From: Brevundimonas sp.
GTDB taxonomy: Bacteria; Pseudomonadota; Alphaproteobacteria; Caulobacterales; Caulobacteraceae
Direction: 5' to 3'
Length of the DNA: 64,000 bases
NCBI RefSeq assembly: GCF_013912005.1
Contig: NZ_JACESB010000003.1
Span: 1 to 64,000, forward strand
Within the stretch, counting starts at the first letter, position 1. Every line of letters starts with the position of its first letter. The position numbers were made by a program, and so were the translations under genes. Below, one piece after another: positions 17,585 to 26,784 of this stretch. Under the pieces are notes generated by a model. That model did no database searches, was not told the DNA's origin, and was given only the letters and a program-made list of their open reading frames with translations.

Positions 17585-20133
17585 CAGTTGGCCACCAGGT
17601 TGACGATGCGATCCTTGACCACCACGACCTTCCTCACCGTCAGCCCCTCCAGGCGGCTCCGCACCTCGGCGTCGGCCAGCACGATGGCCTCGACGTCGGC
17701 CGGCTCCAGCCCGCGCGCGACGCGGATCTCGCCGCGGCGCTTGCCGTTGATCTGGATCGGCAGCACCACCTCGTCGTCCGCCGCCAGGGCCGGATCATAC
17801 ACCGGCCAGGGCGCGTCGAGGATCATCCCCGTCTCGCCGAGGCGCGTCCAGCCTTCTTCCGCCACGTGCGGGGTGAAGGGGGCGACCAGGCGCAGCAGGG
17901 CCGAAAGGGCCTCCCGCTTCGCCGTCCCGCCGGCGGCGCCGTGCTCGCGGATGGTGGCGAGGAAGGCGTAGAGCTTGGCGATGGCCGAGTTGAAGCGGAA
18001 GCCGTCGATGCCCTCCGACACCGCCTTGATCGCCTTGTGGGTCTCGCGGACCAGGGAGGCGTTGGCGGCCTCGTCGCCCGGATTGGCCGGATCGAAGCCG
18101 TCCACCTCGGCCCAGACCCGCTGGACGAAGCGGGCCGCGCCCTCGACGCCCCCGGTGGTCCACTGCACGTCCCGCTCGGGCGGGCTGTCGGAGAGGACGA
18201 ACAGCCGGCCCGCGTCGACGCCGTAGGTGTCGACGATCTCCTGGGGGGCGACCACGTTCTTCTTCGACTTGGACATCTTCTCGATGTCGCCGATGACCAG
18301 GGTCTCGCCGGTCGAGAGCTGGCGCGCCGCCCGGCGGCCCCCGTCGTTGGTCAGCTCGACGTCGGTCGGCTCGACCCACAGGCCGTCGGCGCGGCGGTAG
18401 GTCTCGTGCACCACCATGCCCTGGGTGAACAGGCCGGCGAACGGCTCGCGCACGTCCATCAGCCCGGCGTCGGAGAGGGCGCGGCTGATGAAGCGGGCGT
18501 AGAGCAGGTGCAGCACCGCATGCTCGACGCCGCCGATGTACTGGTCGACCGGCAGCCAGTGGTCGGCGGCGGCCCGGGCGATCGGCTCGGACGCGATCGG
18601 ATCGGTGAAGCGGGCGAAGTACCAGCTGGAGTCGACGAAGGTGTCGAGGGTGTCGGTCTCGCGTGTCGCATCGCCGTGACAGGACGGGCACTTCACGTGC
18701 TTCCACGTGGGATGGCGATCGAGCGGATTGCCGGGCGTGTCGAAGGTCACGTCCTTCGGCAGTTCCACGGGGAGCTGGTCCGCCGCGACCGGCCCGCAGG
18801 CGGGACAATGGATGATGGGGATCGGGCAGCCCCAGTAGCGCTGGCGGCTCACGCCCCAGTCGCGCAGGCGATAGATGGTCGCGCCCTGGCCCTGGCCGGC
18901 GGCCTCGATGCGCCGGATCGCCTCGGCCTTCGCCGTCTCGATCTCCATCCCGTCAAGGAAGTCGGACCGGAACAGCACGCCGGGACCGGTGTAGGCCTCG
19001 TCCTCGACGGCGAAGTCCTCGCCGGCGCCCTCGGGCCGGACGACGGGCAGGACGGGGAGGCCGTACTTGCGGGCGAACTCGAAGTCGCGCTGGTCGTGGG
19101 CCGGGCAGCCGAAGATCGCCCCCGTGCCGTACTCGGACAGGATGAAATTGGCGATCCACACCGGAACCTCGGCGCCGGTGAAGGGGTGGCGGACGCGCAG
19201 GCCGGTGTCGAGGCCGACCTTCTCCGCCTGCTCGATGTCGGCCTGGCTGGCCCCGCCCTTGCGGCACTCGGCGACGAAGGCGGCCACGTCCGGCCGCGCC
19301 GCCGCCAGCTCGCGCGCAACCGGATGGTCAGGCGCCAGGCCCATGAAGCTGGCCCCGAACAGGGTGTCGGGGCGGGTGGTGTAGATCTCCAGCCCGTCCG
19401 GGGCGGCGGCCGGCGCTTCGCCGGCCCAGGCCCAGGTCATCTGCAGCCCCTTCGAGCGGCCGATCCAGTTCTCCTGCATCAGCCGGACCTTCTCGGGCCA
19501 GCGATCCAGCGTCTTCAGCCCCTCGATCAGCTCGTCGGCGTAGGCGGTGATGCGCAGGAACCACTGGTTCAGCTTGCGCTTCTCGACGATCGCGCCCGAC
19601 CGCCAGCCGCGCCCGTCGACCACCTGCTCATTGGCGAGCACGGTGTTGTCGACCGGGTCCCAGTTGACCACCGAGTCCTTGCGGTAGACGAGGCCGCGCC
19701 GGAACAGCTCAAGGAACCACGCCTGCTGCTTGCCGTAGTAGGCCGGGTCGCAGGTCGCGAACTCGCGGCTCCAGTCCAGCGACAGCCCCAGCAGCTTCAG
19801 CTGGTCGCGCATCGCGGCGATGTTCGACCAGGTCCAGTCGCCGGGATGGATGCCCCGCTCGATGGCGGCGTTCTCGGCCGGCAGGCCGAAGGCGTCCCAG
19901 CCCATGGGGTGCAGAACGTCATAGCCCTGGGCGCGCTTGGACCGGGCCACGACGTCGCCCATGACGTAGTTCCGGGCGTGGCCCATGTGGATGTTCCCGG
20001 ACGGGTAGGGGAACATCTCGAGCACATAGTACTTCGGCCGGCCCGTGCCTCCGGTCGGCGTGCGGAAGGCGTCGGCGGCCGCCCAGCGGGCCTGCTGGCG
20101 GGGTTCGGCGGTCTTGGGCTCGTAACGGGCCAC
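17584..20133 (-). CDS. leuS: leucyl-tRNA synthetase
   Basis: Charges tRNA-Leu. The 849-residue protein has the class I HIGH motif as HMGH (49-52) within [15 protein letters not shown], a long CP1 editing domain (about 220-420), KMSKS at 619-623 and the C-terminal anticodon-binding domain. The start is GTG at 20133, giving [13 protein letters not shown], a common LeuRS beginning. It is first in an operon with lptE and holA. Confidence 0.96.
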   Translation of the reverse strand: MARYEPKTAEPRQQARWAAADAFRTPTGGTGRPKYYVLEMFPYPSGNIHMGHARNYVMGDVVARSKRAQGYDVLHPMGWDAFGLPAENAAIERGIHPGDWTWSNIAAMRDQLKLLGLSLDWSREFATCDPAYYGKQQAWFLELFRRGLVYRKDSVVNWDPVDNTVLANEQVVDGRGWRSGAIVEKRKLNQWFLRITAYADELIEGLKTLDRWPEKVRLMQENWIGRSKGLQMTWAWAGEAPAAAPDGLEIYTTRPDTLFGASFMGLAPDHPVARELAAARPDVAAFVAECRKGGASQADIEQAEKVGLDTGLRVRHPFTGAEVPVWIANFILSEYGTGAIFGCPAHDQRDFEFARKYGLPVLPVVRPEGAGEDFAVEDEAYTGPGVLFRSDFLDGMEIETAKAEAIRRIEAAGQGQGATIYRLRDWGVSRQRYWGCPIPIIHCPACGPVAADQLPVELPKDVTFDTPGNPLDRHPTWKHVKCPSCHGDATRETDTLDTFVDSSWYFARFTDPIASEPIARAAADHWLPVDQYIGGVEHAVLHLLYARFISRALSDAGLMDVREPFAGLFTQGMVVHETYRRADGLWVEPTDVELTNDGGRRAARQLSTGETLVIGDIEKMSKSKKNVVAPQEIVDTYGVDAGRLFVLSDSPPERDVQWTTGGVEGAARFVQRVWAEVDGFDPANPGDEAANASLVRETHKAIKAVSEGIDGFRFNSAIAKLYAFLATIREHGAAGGTAKREALSALLRLVAPFTPHVAEEGWTRLGETGMILDAPWPVYDPALAADDEVVLPIQINGKRRGEIRVARGLEPADVEAIVLADAEVRSRLEGLTVRKVVVVKDRIVNLVAN

Positions 20134-20197
20134 GGGAGTCCTTGAGGCTGCTCCTGAAGGGCGCGGCCTTAAGGAGGCGGAGATCGAAAAACGGGAG

Positions 20198-20638
20198 TTA
20201 GCGGGTCGTCGACAGGTTGAGCTGACGCGCCTTGGTGAGAATGGCGTTCTCGAGGTCGGTCTCGGTCTGGGCCGAGACCGCCGCGCCGACCCACTGTCCG
20301 GCCTCGTCGCGCACTTCCTTGGTCACCGTCACGTTCAGCGCGTCGGCCCGCAGGCGGGTGTCGAGGATGAACACCGTCGCCTTGAAGCGCTCGTTCGGGG
20401 TGCGGGGATCGGTGTACCAGTCATAATTCACCACGCCACCCCACGGATCGGCGCTGGCCAGCGGCATGAAGCTCAGGGTGTCGAGGGTGGCGCGCCACAG
20501 GAAGGCGTTGACGCCGATACCCGTCTGGGCCGCCGGCTCCGTCCGGGAGCCGCCGCCCATGCCCGGCAGGCCGCCGCAACCGCCGAGCATCAGACCGGAG
20601 GCGATCAGGGCGACCGTCGCGCCGCGTACCAGCACCAT
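20198..20638 (-). CDS. DUF3576 family lipoprotein
   Basis: A 146-residue lipoprotein: signal peptide 1-20 with lipobox LGGC (Cys21), then a Gly-rich tether and a domain with the DUF3576 landmarks [32 protein letters not shown] and the closing [10 protein letters not shown]. Function is unknown; I recall the family as widespread in alphaproteobacteria. ATG 20638 is chosen over ATG 20656 because GGAGA sits 7 bases before it. It lies 64 bases upstream of leuS on the same strand. A promoter candidate is at 20725-20755. Confidence 0.85.
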   Translation of the reverse strand: MVLVRGATVALIASGLMLGGCGGLPGMGGGSRTEPAAQTGIGVNAFLWRATLDTLSFMPLASADPWGGVVNYDWYTDPRTPNERFKATVFILDTRLRADALNVTVTKEVRDEAGQWVGAAVSAQTETDLENAILTKARQLNLSTTR

Positions 20639-20724
20639 CGAAGCATCTCCATGCACCGTGACCGGCGCCGGACCCTCCGGCGCAGGCGTCGGCCCCCCGA
20701 ACCGGGTTGAAGCCGAAGCGAGGC

Positions 20725-20755
20725 TCTATAACACGCGGAAAAGGGGCGATGACAA
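20725..20755 (-). promoter_or_regulatory. sigma-70-type promoter candidate
   Basis: On the minus strand TTGTCA and TTATAG are spaced about 18 bases, upstream of the DUF3576 gene. The 311-base gap 20639-20949 that contains it otherwise shows no gene; it separates the divergent DUF3576 and ntrZ genes. Confidence 0.4.
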
Positions 20756-20949
20756 GGCGCGGCTCCCGCGAGGGCCGCATCGCGGCGGGTCGATCGCGCG
20801 GGAAGAGTCGTGACGCTCGCGCCACAGGAGTCCCGGGACTCGCACGGAACCGGAGCTTCCGGCCGCCGTTCGGTTGACCGGGCTGACAGGCGGCGCCTAC
20901 TTGCAGTCAAGGACGCACGGTCAACGCCGTCCCATTCGAAGGGCAGGAC

Positions 20950-21342
20950 ATGCGCACAGGCGCACGCATCGCCGGGATCATCGCCGGAGCGGCGCTCGCC
21001 GCCACGGCGGGCGCGGCCGCAGCCCAGAGCCCGTCGCGCAGCCAGGCGCCCGCCGTCTCTCTCTCCGAGGCCCAGTCCGTGCGCAGCACGCCGGCCGGCG
21101 AAAGCCGCCTGCGCTTCACCGAGCGGGGCCGCTGGGGCCTTGACCTGAACCTCAGCCAGCCGGTCAGCCGCGAGAGCAATCTCGGCGACGTCGAGGCGGG
21201 CGCCTACTACCGGGTCAATCCGCGGCTGCGCGTCGGCGCCGCCGCCGGCCTGGCCGAGCCCGACCGCGACCCGGGCCGCGGCCCCCAGACCGATCGCCGC
21301 GCCGCGCCGCGCTTCCGGCTCGAGTCCATCTTCCGCTTCTGA
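20950..21342 (+). CDS. ntrZ: NtrZ-like periplasmic regulatory protein
   Basis: A 130-residue exported protein: signal peptide with cleavage expected after residue 25 (AAAAQS), a disordered Ser/Pro/Arg stretch, then a compact domain with RWGLDLNLSQP and GDVEAGAYYRVNPRLRVG, ending in the Phe-terminated LESIFRF, which looks like an outer-membrane-protein-style C-terminus. In C. crescentus NtrZ is a periplasmic inhibitor of the sensor kinase NtrY and lies at the matching place after leuS. The identification is from memory of the family pattern and location. NtrY itself is not in this window. The start follows GGGCAGGAC. Confidence 0.75.
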   Translation: MRTGARIAGIIAGAALAATAGAAAAQSPSRSQAPAVSLSEAQSVRSTPAGESRLRFTERGRWGLDLNLSQPVSRESNLGDVEAGAYYRVNPRLRVGAAAGLAEPDRDPGRGPQTDRRAAPRFRLESIFRF

Positions 21343-21345
21343 GCC

Positions 21346-21999
21346 TCAGTCCGGGCCGAAGGCCGCCCGGATCGCGCCCACGCCCGCCAGGCCGTAGGCG
21401 CCGCTGCCGGCGAGTTCGTGCGCGTTCGTCGCATCGATCCCGCCGAGGGCGTAGGCCGGCGCCGGGGCCCCCGCGACCAGGGTCCTGAACCGTTCAAGTC
21501 CCAGGGCGGGCCGGTCCCCGGACGCGCCCCCGGCCGGAAACACCGGCGACAGCACCACCGCGTCCAGCGCCCCCGCGCGCGCCAGGCCCCCGGCCCCGTG
21601 GGCGGCGCCGGTGATCCACCAGTCCGGGTGCGCCGCGGCCAGCGCCGCCGCCTCGTCCAGCGCCCGTTCCGGCAGGTGCACGCCGTCCGCCCCCACCTGC
21701 GCGGCCAGGGGCGCGTCGAGGCCGACCAGCAGGCGGACGCCGGCGCGGCCCGTGGCCTCGCGCAGGCGCCGCGCCGCATCCCCCGCATCCGCCGCGCCGA
21801 AGTGGCGGTAGACCACCGCCGCCCCGGCCGGCAGGCGGGCCGCCGTCTCCCACGGGCGGGGCGTGCGCAGGGGGTCGGTGAAGAACAGCAGCGGCGGCGG
21901 GGCGTCCGCACGCCGTCGTCCGCCGCGGCTGACAGACTCCGCCGTCCGGGCTAGACCGCAGGCCGCCTGCCACAGGATCTCGGCGTCGGATGCATCCAT
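21346..21999 (-). CDS. thiamine phosphate synthase-like protein
   Basis: A 217-residue (beta/alpha)8 protein of the ThiE/TenI type: LLFFTDP, GADGVHLPE, LSPVFPAGG and the phosphate-loop region YALGGIDATNAHELAGSGAYGLAGVGAI correspond in order to ThiE segments. The N-terminal half is diverged, and the pyrophosphate-binding Thr-rich loop is replaced by PVFPAGGASGD, so true thiamine phosphate synthase activity is uncertain. ATG 21999 has GGAG/GGGG upstream on its strand. Its start codon overlaps that of the divergent yggS gene. Confidence 0.75.
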   Translation of the reverse strand: MDASDAEILWQAACGLARTAESVSRGGRRRADAPPPLLFFTDPLRTPRPWETAARLPAGAAVVYRHFGAADAGDAARRLREATGRAGVRLLVGLDAPLAAQVGADGVHLPERALDEAAALAAAHPDWWITGAAHGAGGLARAGALDAVVLSPVFPAGGASGDRPALGLERFRTLVAGAPAPAYALGGIDATNAHELAGSGAYGLAGVGAIRAAFGPD

Positions 22000-22717
22000 G
22001 ACGACCCCATCTCCCGATCTTCCCCCGGCGTCCAGCGCCGTCGCCGGCAATCTCGAGGCCGTGCGGCGCCGCATCGCCCGCGCCTGTCGCGCGGCCGGGC
22101 GCGACCCGTCCGCCGTGACCCTGACGGCGGTGAGCAAGACCCAGCCGGACGCGGCCGTCGAGGCCGCGCTCGCCGCCGGGCAGCGGGTGTTCGGCGAAAA
22201 CCGGGTGCAGGAGGCCCAGGGGCGGTGGCGCGAACGCCGGGATGCGATCTCCGGCCTCGAATTGCGGCTGATCGGGCCGTTGCAGACGAACAAGGCGGTC
22301 GACGCCGTCGCCCTGTTCGACGTGATCGAGACCCTCGACCGGCCGCGGCTGGCCGAGGCCCTGGCCGCCGCCGTGGCCAGGATCGGCCGGAGTCCCCGGG
22401 TCCTCATCCAGGTCAACACCGGGGCCGAGCCGCAGAAGGCGGGCGCCGCGCCCGCCGACGTCCCGGCGCTCGTGGCGCGGGCCCGGGCGCTGGGACTGCG
22501 CGTCGAGGGCCTGATGTGCATCCCGCCCGCCGGGGAGGCCGCCGGGCCGCACTTCGCCCTGCTGCGCAAGCTGGCGCGGCGGGAGGGGCTGGAAGGCCTG
22601 TCGATGGGGATGAGCGCGGACTACGAGACGGCGATCCGCTTCGGCGCCACCCATGTGCGGGTGGGATCGGCCCTGTTCGGGGAACGAAACCCGCTCCCCG
22701 CGCCCTCTAGCCCCTGA
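21998..22717 (+). CDS. YggS family pyridoxal-phosphate homeostasis protein
   Basis: Cytosolic PLP carrier protein (PLPBP/PROSC family) that keeps vitamin B6 and amino/keto-acid pools balanced. The 239-residue protein has the PLP lysine Lys47 in TAVSKTQP, then FGENRVQEAQ, LIGPLQTNK, IQVNTG and the C-terminal SMGMSADYETAI with HVRVGSALFG. ATG 21998 is the only plausible start; it has no good ribosome site and overlaps the start of the divergent ThiE-like gene, so the mRNA may be leaderless or start inside that gene. Confidence 0.92.
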   Translation: MTTPSPDLPPASSAVAGNLEAVRRRIARACRAAGRDPSAVTLTAVSKTQPDAAVEAALAAGQRVFGENRVQEAQGRWRERRDAISGLELRLIGPLQTNKAVDAVALFDVIETLDRPRLAEALAAAVARIGRSPRVLIQVNTGAEPQKAGAAPADVPALVARARALGLRVEGLMCIPPAGEAAGPHFALLRKLARREGLEGLSMGMSADYETAIRFGATHVRVGSALFGERNPLPAPSSP

Positions 22718-22778
22718 AAACCTTCGCCGCAGGGCTGCGCCCTTGGCGAAGCGCCCAAGCCTCGCCATTCTTGCAGAC

Positions 22779-23465
22779 ATGCCCACGCCCAAGACCATCC
22801 TGATCATCGACGACGACGACGACCTGCGCGAGGCCCTCGCCGAGCAGCTGGCGCTGCACGAGGCCTTCCGCCCGGTGCAGGCCGCGACCGCCGCCGAGGG
22901 GGTGAGGCTGGGGCGCGAGACCCGCGCCGATCTGATCCTGCTGGACGTCGACCTGCCCGACATGGACGGCCGCGAGGCCTGCCGGCTGCTGCGCAAGGAC
23001 GGGGTGTCGACGCCGATCATCATGCTGACCGGCCAGTCGTCCGACGCCGACACGGTGCTGGGACTGGAGTCGGGGGCCAACGACTACGTCACCAAGCCCT
23101 TCCGCTTCGCCGTGCTGCTGGCCCGCATCCGCGCCCATCTGCGCAGCCACGAGCAGTCCGAGGACGCGGTCTTCCGCATCGGGCCCTACGAGTTCCGGCC
23201 GGCCGCCAAGGTCCTGGTCGACGACAAGGGGCGCAAGGTCCGGCTGACCGAGAAGGAAACCAACATCCTCAAGTATCTCTATCGCGCCGGGGCCAAGGCG
23301 GTGTCGCGCGAGGAGCTGCTCACCGAGGTGTGGGGCTACAACGCCGGGGTCACCACGCACACGCTGGAGACCCACATCTACCGGCTGCGCCAGAAGATCG
23401 AGCCGGAGCCGGGGCAGGCGCGGCTGCTGCTCACCGACGCCGGCGGCTATCGCCTGCAGCCCTGA
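22779..23465 (+). CDS. cenR: OmpR-family response regulator, CenR-like
   Basis: A 228-residue two-component regulator: receiver domain with acidic pocket DDDDD (11-15), phospho-acceptor Asp56 in LLDVDLPDMDG, the Thr in MLTGQS and Lys in VTKPFR; then a winged-helix DNA-binding domain (about 130-228) with VRLTEKETNILKYLYR and THTLETHIYRLRQKI. It closely resembles, from memory, CenR of C. crescentus, the essential envelope regulator paired with the kinase CenK, and sits in the corresponding neighbourhood. No histidine kinase gene is adjacent. ATG 22779 is 61 bases after yggS. Confidence 0.8.
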   Translation: MPTPKTILIIDDDDDLREALAEQLALHEAFRPVQAATAAEGVRLGRETRADLILLDVDLPDMDGREACRLLRKDGVSTPIIMLTGQSSDADTVLGLESGANDYVTKPFRFAVLLARIRAHLRSHEQSEDAVFRIGPYEFRPAAKVLVDDKGRKVRLTEKETNILKYLYRAGAKAVSREELLTEVWGYNAGVTTHTLETHIYRLRQKIEPEPGQARLLLTDAGGYRLQP

Positions 23466-23475
23466 GCCGGGCGGC

Positions 23476-24312
23476 TCAGCCGGTGCGCCACTCGCCGAGC
23501 ACCGCGCCCCCGGCGTCCTGGAAGGCCACCCGGTCCATCTGCACCGCGGCGACGCAGACCGGTCGCTGGTCCGGGCCGGCGGCGCGGCAGCGGATGGCGC
23601 GCCCGCCCGGGAAGGCGGCGAAGCGGCCCTCGAGCACCACCCGCCAGCCTTCGACCGGCCGGACCAGCGGCGCATCGCCGTCGCCGCGGACGGTGAAGCT
23701 GTAGGCGCGGCCGTTGCGGCGGCCCAGCCGGGAGCCGCCGGTCTCGAACACGGCCGCGAGGCCGGCGGTCTGCGGCGAGGCCGCGGTCGGCCCGGCCAGC
23801 GGATCCGGCTTCACCTGCGGGCAGCCGTCGGCCGTCATCCACGGCCGCGGAATCCAGAAGCCCTCGACCGCCTCCCATTCGCCGTCCACCGCCCCGGCGA
23901 TGAGGGCCGACTCCGACCAGTCGCCGGGCGTCAGGGAAAGCTGGATCGTCTCGCGGCCCTCGCCCCACGACCAGCGGGCCAGCCCGTCGCCGGCGGCGTC
24001 GGCCGGGCGCGGGTCCGGGGCGGTGCAGCCGAAGGCGAGGCGGATCGAGAACTGACGGCCGACCAGCGGGTCGGAGCCTTCGACGGGCCGGCCGGCGGCG
24101 TAGGCCCCGGCGGCGGCCTCAAGGGCCTCGAGCAGCGCCGCCCGGTCCATCGTCGGGGTCAGCACCGGCGGCGGCGCGGCCGCGGGAGCGGGCTCGGCAG
24201 GCGGGTCGCCGTCGGGCGGCGGCGGGGCCTCGCGATCGCAGGCGGCGAGGATCAGACCGGACGCCGCAAGGGCGGCGAGCGGCCGGCGAGGCAGGGAGAC
24301 CGGCTTCAACAT
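23476..24312 (-). CDS. hypothetical lipoprotein
   Basis: A 278-residue lipoprotein: signal peptide with lipobox LAAC (Cys25), then an Asp/Pro/Ala-rich tether (about 28-55) and a globular domain of about 210 residues containing four or more cysteines (FGCTAP, DGCPQV, IRCRAAG, RPVCVAA), which may form disulfides in the periplasm. I recognise no domain. ATG 24312 starts the signal peptide; a -10-like GCTAGGGT lies just upstream. It is convergent with cenR, 10 bases apart. Confidence 0.75.
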   Translation of the reverse strand: MLKPVSLPRRPLAALAASGLILAACDREAPPPPDGDPPAEPAPAAAPPPVLTPTMDRAALLEALEAAAGAYAAGRPVEGSDPLVGRQFSIRLAFGCTAPDPRPADAAGDGLARWSWGEGRETIQLSLTPGDWSESALIAGAVDGEWEAVEGFWIPRPWMTADGCPQVKPDPLAGPTAASPQTAGLAAVFETGGSRLGRRNGRAYSFTVRGDGDAPLVRPVEGWRVVLEGRFAAFPGGRAIRCRAAGPDQRPVCVAAVQMDRVAFQDAGGAVLGEWRTG

Positions 24313-24413
24313 GGGAACCACCCTAGCACGCGATCCGCTGGAGGCGACGCCGGCGGATGCGTCGGCGACTGAAATGGGTTGACCGGAGCGGCGGGGGAGG
24401 GTCTGCACCGTTG

Positions 24414-25808
24414 ATGACTTTCGATCAGATCGCCGCGCTGGTCGTGCTCGTCGCCGTGGTCGGCGTGCTGATCCACGGGCGGGCCCGCGCCGACGTCACC
24501 GCCCTGTGCGGCGCAGCGGCCCTGCTGCTGATGGGCGTGGTGCGTCCGGTCGAGGTGCAGGCGGCGTTCGCCAGCCCGGCCATCATCGCGCTGGCCGGCC
24601 TGTTCGTGATCGCCTACGCCATCGAGCTCACCGGCCTCCTCGGCCTGATGATCCGCCAGGCCACCCGGCTGTGCGGCCGGCTCGGCGCGCGGGGGCTGTG
24701 GCTGGTGATCGGCATGTGCGGCCTGCTGGGCGGCTTCCTCAACAATACGCCGGTGGTGGTGCTGGCCGCCCCGGTGGTGCGGGACGTGGCCAAGTCGCTG
24801 GACCTGTCGCCCAAGCGCTTCCTGATGCCGCTCAGCCATATCTCCGTGCTCGGCGGTCTCCTGACCCTGATCGGCACCTCGACCAACCTGCTGGTCAACG
24901 ACATGGCCCGCAACGCCGGCCAGCCGGTCTTCGGCATCTTCGAGATCACCCCCGTCGGCCTCGTGATCGCCGCGGCGGGGGCCCTGTGGCTGTACGTGGT
25001 CGGCGCCCGTCAGCTGGGACGCAGCGTCGCGGCGGATGAGGCCGAGGCGCGCCGGCTGAAGGCGGAGGCGGAGGCCAAGGCGGCGCGCGAGGCCCGCCGC
25101 CAGATCCTGCCCTTCCGGCTGCCGCGGCTCGGCGAGGCCCGCTCGAACGAGGACGGCTCGGGCGACGCCCACCTCGGCGACGTCAAGCTGTTCGGCGCCG
25201 CCGACCGGCCCTTCCAGCTGAAGCCGGCGCTGGCGGCCCTGGGAATCTTCGTGGCCGTGGTCGCCGCCGCGGGCCTCGGCCTCGCGCCGATCGCGGCCTC
25301 GGCCTTCGCCGGGGCGGTGGCCCTGATCCTGCTGCGCATCCTCACCGCGGACCAGGCCTACGCCGGCCTGCGGCCCGACATCCTGCTGCTCATCGCCGGC
25401 ATGGTGGTGATCGGCATCGCCATCGAGGTCACCGGCCTGGCCCAGATCGGCGCCGACGCCCTGATCGAGGTGATCCGGCCGCTCGGCCCGCTCACCGCGC
25501 TGATCATCCTGTACGGCGTGACCCTGTTCGCCACCGAACTGCTGTCCAACGCCACGGTGGCGGTGCTGATCACCCCGATCGCCGTCGCCCTGGCCGAGAG
25601 CTTCGGCGTCGATCCGCGGCCTTTCCTGGTCGGGGTTATGATGGCCGCCTCGGCGGCCTTCGCGACGCCGTTCGGCTACCAGACCAACGTCCTCGTCTAC
25701 AACATGGCCGGCTACAGCTACCTGGACTTCGTCCGCGTCGGCGTGCCGCTGAATCTCGTCACCTGGGCGGCGGCCATGGTGGCCATCCCGATCTTCTTCC
25801 CGTTCTAG
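24414..25808 (+). CDS. SLC13/ArsB-type permease
   Basis: A 464-residue inner-membrane transporter with two homologous halves, each with the family hairpin motif: NNTPVVVLAAPVV in the first half and SNATVAVLITPIA in the second, plus GTSTNLLV and GYQTNVLVY. The family moves anions (sulfate, dicarboxylates, arsenite) with sodium or protons; the substrate cannot be read from the sequence. The central linker (about 205-265) is highly charged, with an Ala/Glu/Arg helix, and replaces the RCK/TrkA-C domains found in many SLC13 relatives. Its stop overlaps the xthA stop from the opposite strand. Confidence 0.88.
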   Translation: MTFDQIAALVVLVAVVGVLIHGRARADVTALCGAAALLLMGVVRPVEVQAAFASPAIIALAGLFVIAYAIELTGLLGLMIRQATRLCGRLGARGLWLVIGMCGLLGGFLNNTPVVVLAAPVVRDVAKSLDLSPKRFLMPLSHISVLGGLLTLIGTSTNLLVNDMARNAGQPVFGIFEITPVGLVIAAAGALWLYVVGARQLGRSVAADEAEARRLKAEAEAKAAREARRQILPFRLPRLGEARSNEDGSGDAHLGDVKLFGAADRPFQLKPALAALGIFVAVVAAAGLGLAPIAASAFAGAVALILLRILTADQAYAGLRPDILLLIAGMVVIGIAIEVTGLAQIGADALIEVIRPLGPLTALIILYGVTLFATELLSNATVAVLITPIAVALAESFGVDPRPFLVGVMMAASAAFATPFGYQTNVLVYNMAGYSYLDFVRVGVPLNLVTWAAAMVAIPIFFPF

Positions 25809-26599
25809 ACGTCCAGATCCATGGTCACGGGCGCGTGGTCGCTGGGCCGCTCCCACGCCCGGACGTCGTCGTGGATGCGGGCCGTGCCGGCGAGCACCGC
25901 CGGCGTCAGGCCGGGCGAGGTCCACAGGTGGTCGAGGCGCAGGCCGCGGTTCGACTTGCGGAAGTCGGCGGCGCGGTAGCTCCACCAGCTGGCCAGCTTG
26001 GCCGGCTCCGGGATCTGCGCGCGCACCACGTCGGCGAAGCCGCCGGCGGCCTGCAGCCGGCGCAGGGTCTCCACCTCCACCGGCGTGTGGCTGACGATCT
26101 TCGACATGTAGCGGTGGTTCCAGACGTCGTTCTCGCCCGGCGCGATGTTGAAGTCGCCGGCCAGCACCAGCGGCCGCTGGCGGTCACGGGTCGCCATCTC
26201 GGCGGTCAGCCGTTCGTAGAAGTCGAGCTTGTGGTCGAACTTCGGGTTCAGCGTCCGGTCCGGGGTGTCTCCCCCGGCCGGGATGTAGAAATTCTGGATC
26301 TCGACGCCCTCGACCACGGCCGAGACGCAGCGGGCGTGTCCCTCGCGGCAGACGTCCAGGGCGGGCCCGTCCGCAAGCGGCCGCCGGCTGGCGATGGCCA
26401 CGCCGTGCCAGCCCTTCTGCCCGCCGACGCGCAGGTGGGGCAGGCCCATCGCCTCGAACTCGGCCCGGGGAAACTGGTCGGCCGTGCACTTGATCTCCTG
26501 CAGGCACAGCACGTCCGGCGCGGCCTCGGCCACGAAGCGGGCGACCTGGTCGACGCGCAGGCGGACCGAATTGATGTTCCAGGTGGCGATGCGAAGCAT
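25805..26599 (-). CDS. xthA: exodeoxyribonuclease III (AP endonuclease)
   Basis: Base-excision repair nuclease cutting 5' of abasic sites. The 264-residue protein has the family residues Asn10 in TWNINSVR, Glu35 in CLQEIK, the AGDFNIAP catalytic Asp/Asn, RLDHLW and His255 in SDHAPV. All metal-site and catalytic residues are present. A -10-like GCTAGAGG at 26606-26613 ends only a few bases before the ATG, so the message could be nearly leaderless. Confidence 0.95.
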   Translation of the reverse strand: MLRIATWNINSVRLRVDQVARFVAEAAPDVLCLQEIKCTADQFPRAEFEAMGLPHLRVGGQKGWHGVAIASRRPLADGPALDVCREGHARCVSAVVEGVEIQNFYIPAGGDTPDRTLNPKFDHKLDFYERLTAEMATRDRQRPLVLAGDFNIAPGENDVWNHRYMSKIVSHTPVEVETLRRLQAAGGFADVVRAQIPEPAKLASWWSYRAADFRKSNRGLRLDHLWTSPGLTPAVLAGTARIHDDVRAWERPSDHAPVTMDLDV

Positions 26600-26632
26600 G
26601 GGCGGCCTCTAGCAGGCGGGGGGCCGCCGGCG

Positions 26633-26664
26633 CAAAAAAGCGCCCGGTCGGGGGACCGGGCGCT
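26633..26664 (-). terminator. Rho-independent terminator after lolA
   Basis: Perfect 11-bp stem (26639-26649 with 26654-26664, 4-base loop), followed on the minus strand by TTTTTT at 26633-26638. It lies between lolA and xthA and would stop lolA transcripts before xthA. Confidence 0.85.
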
Positions 26665-26784
26665 GAAGGTTCGTCTCTCTCGCCACCGGAAGGGGATGAT
26701 CTCCGAAGCGGGTCAGACCGGCTCCCGCCGATCTGTGGCGAAAGTGCCACTCATCTGAAAAAAAGTCAAACGTCGGCCGGGGGC

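Noticed and set aside
18690-18715. CACGTG-containing sequence resembling parS inside leuS
   Set aside because: The flanks do not match GTTNCACGTGAAAC; it is not a ParB site by the consensus.
17866-20145. A 759-codon plus-strand open frame opposite leuS
   Set aside because: Stop-free antisense frames are expected at this GC content; composition is Gly/Arg/Val/His-rich and leuS on the other strand has all synthetase motifs.
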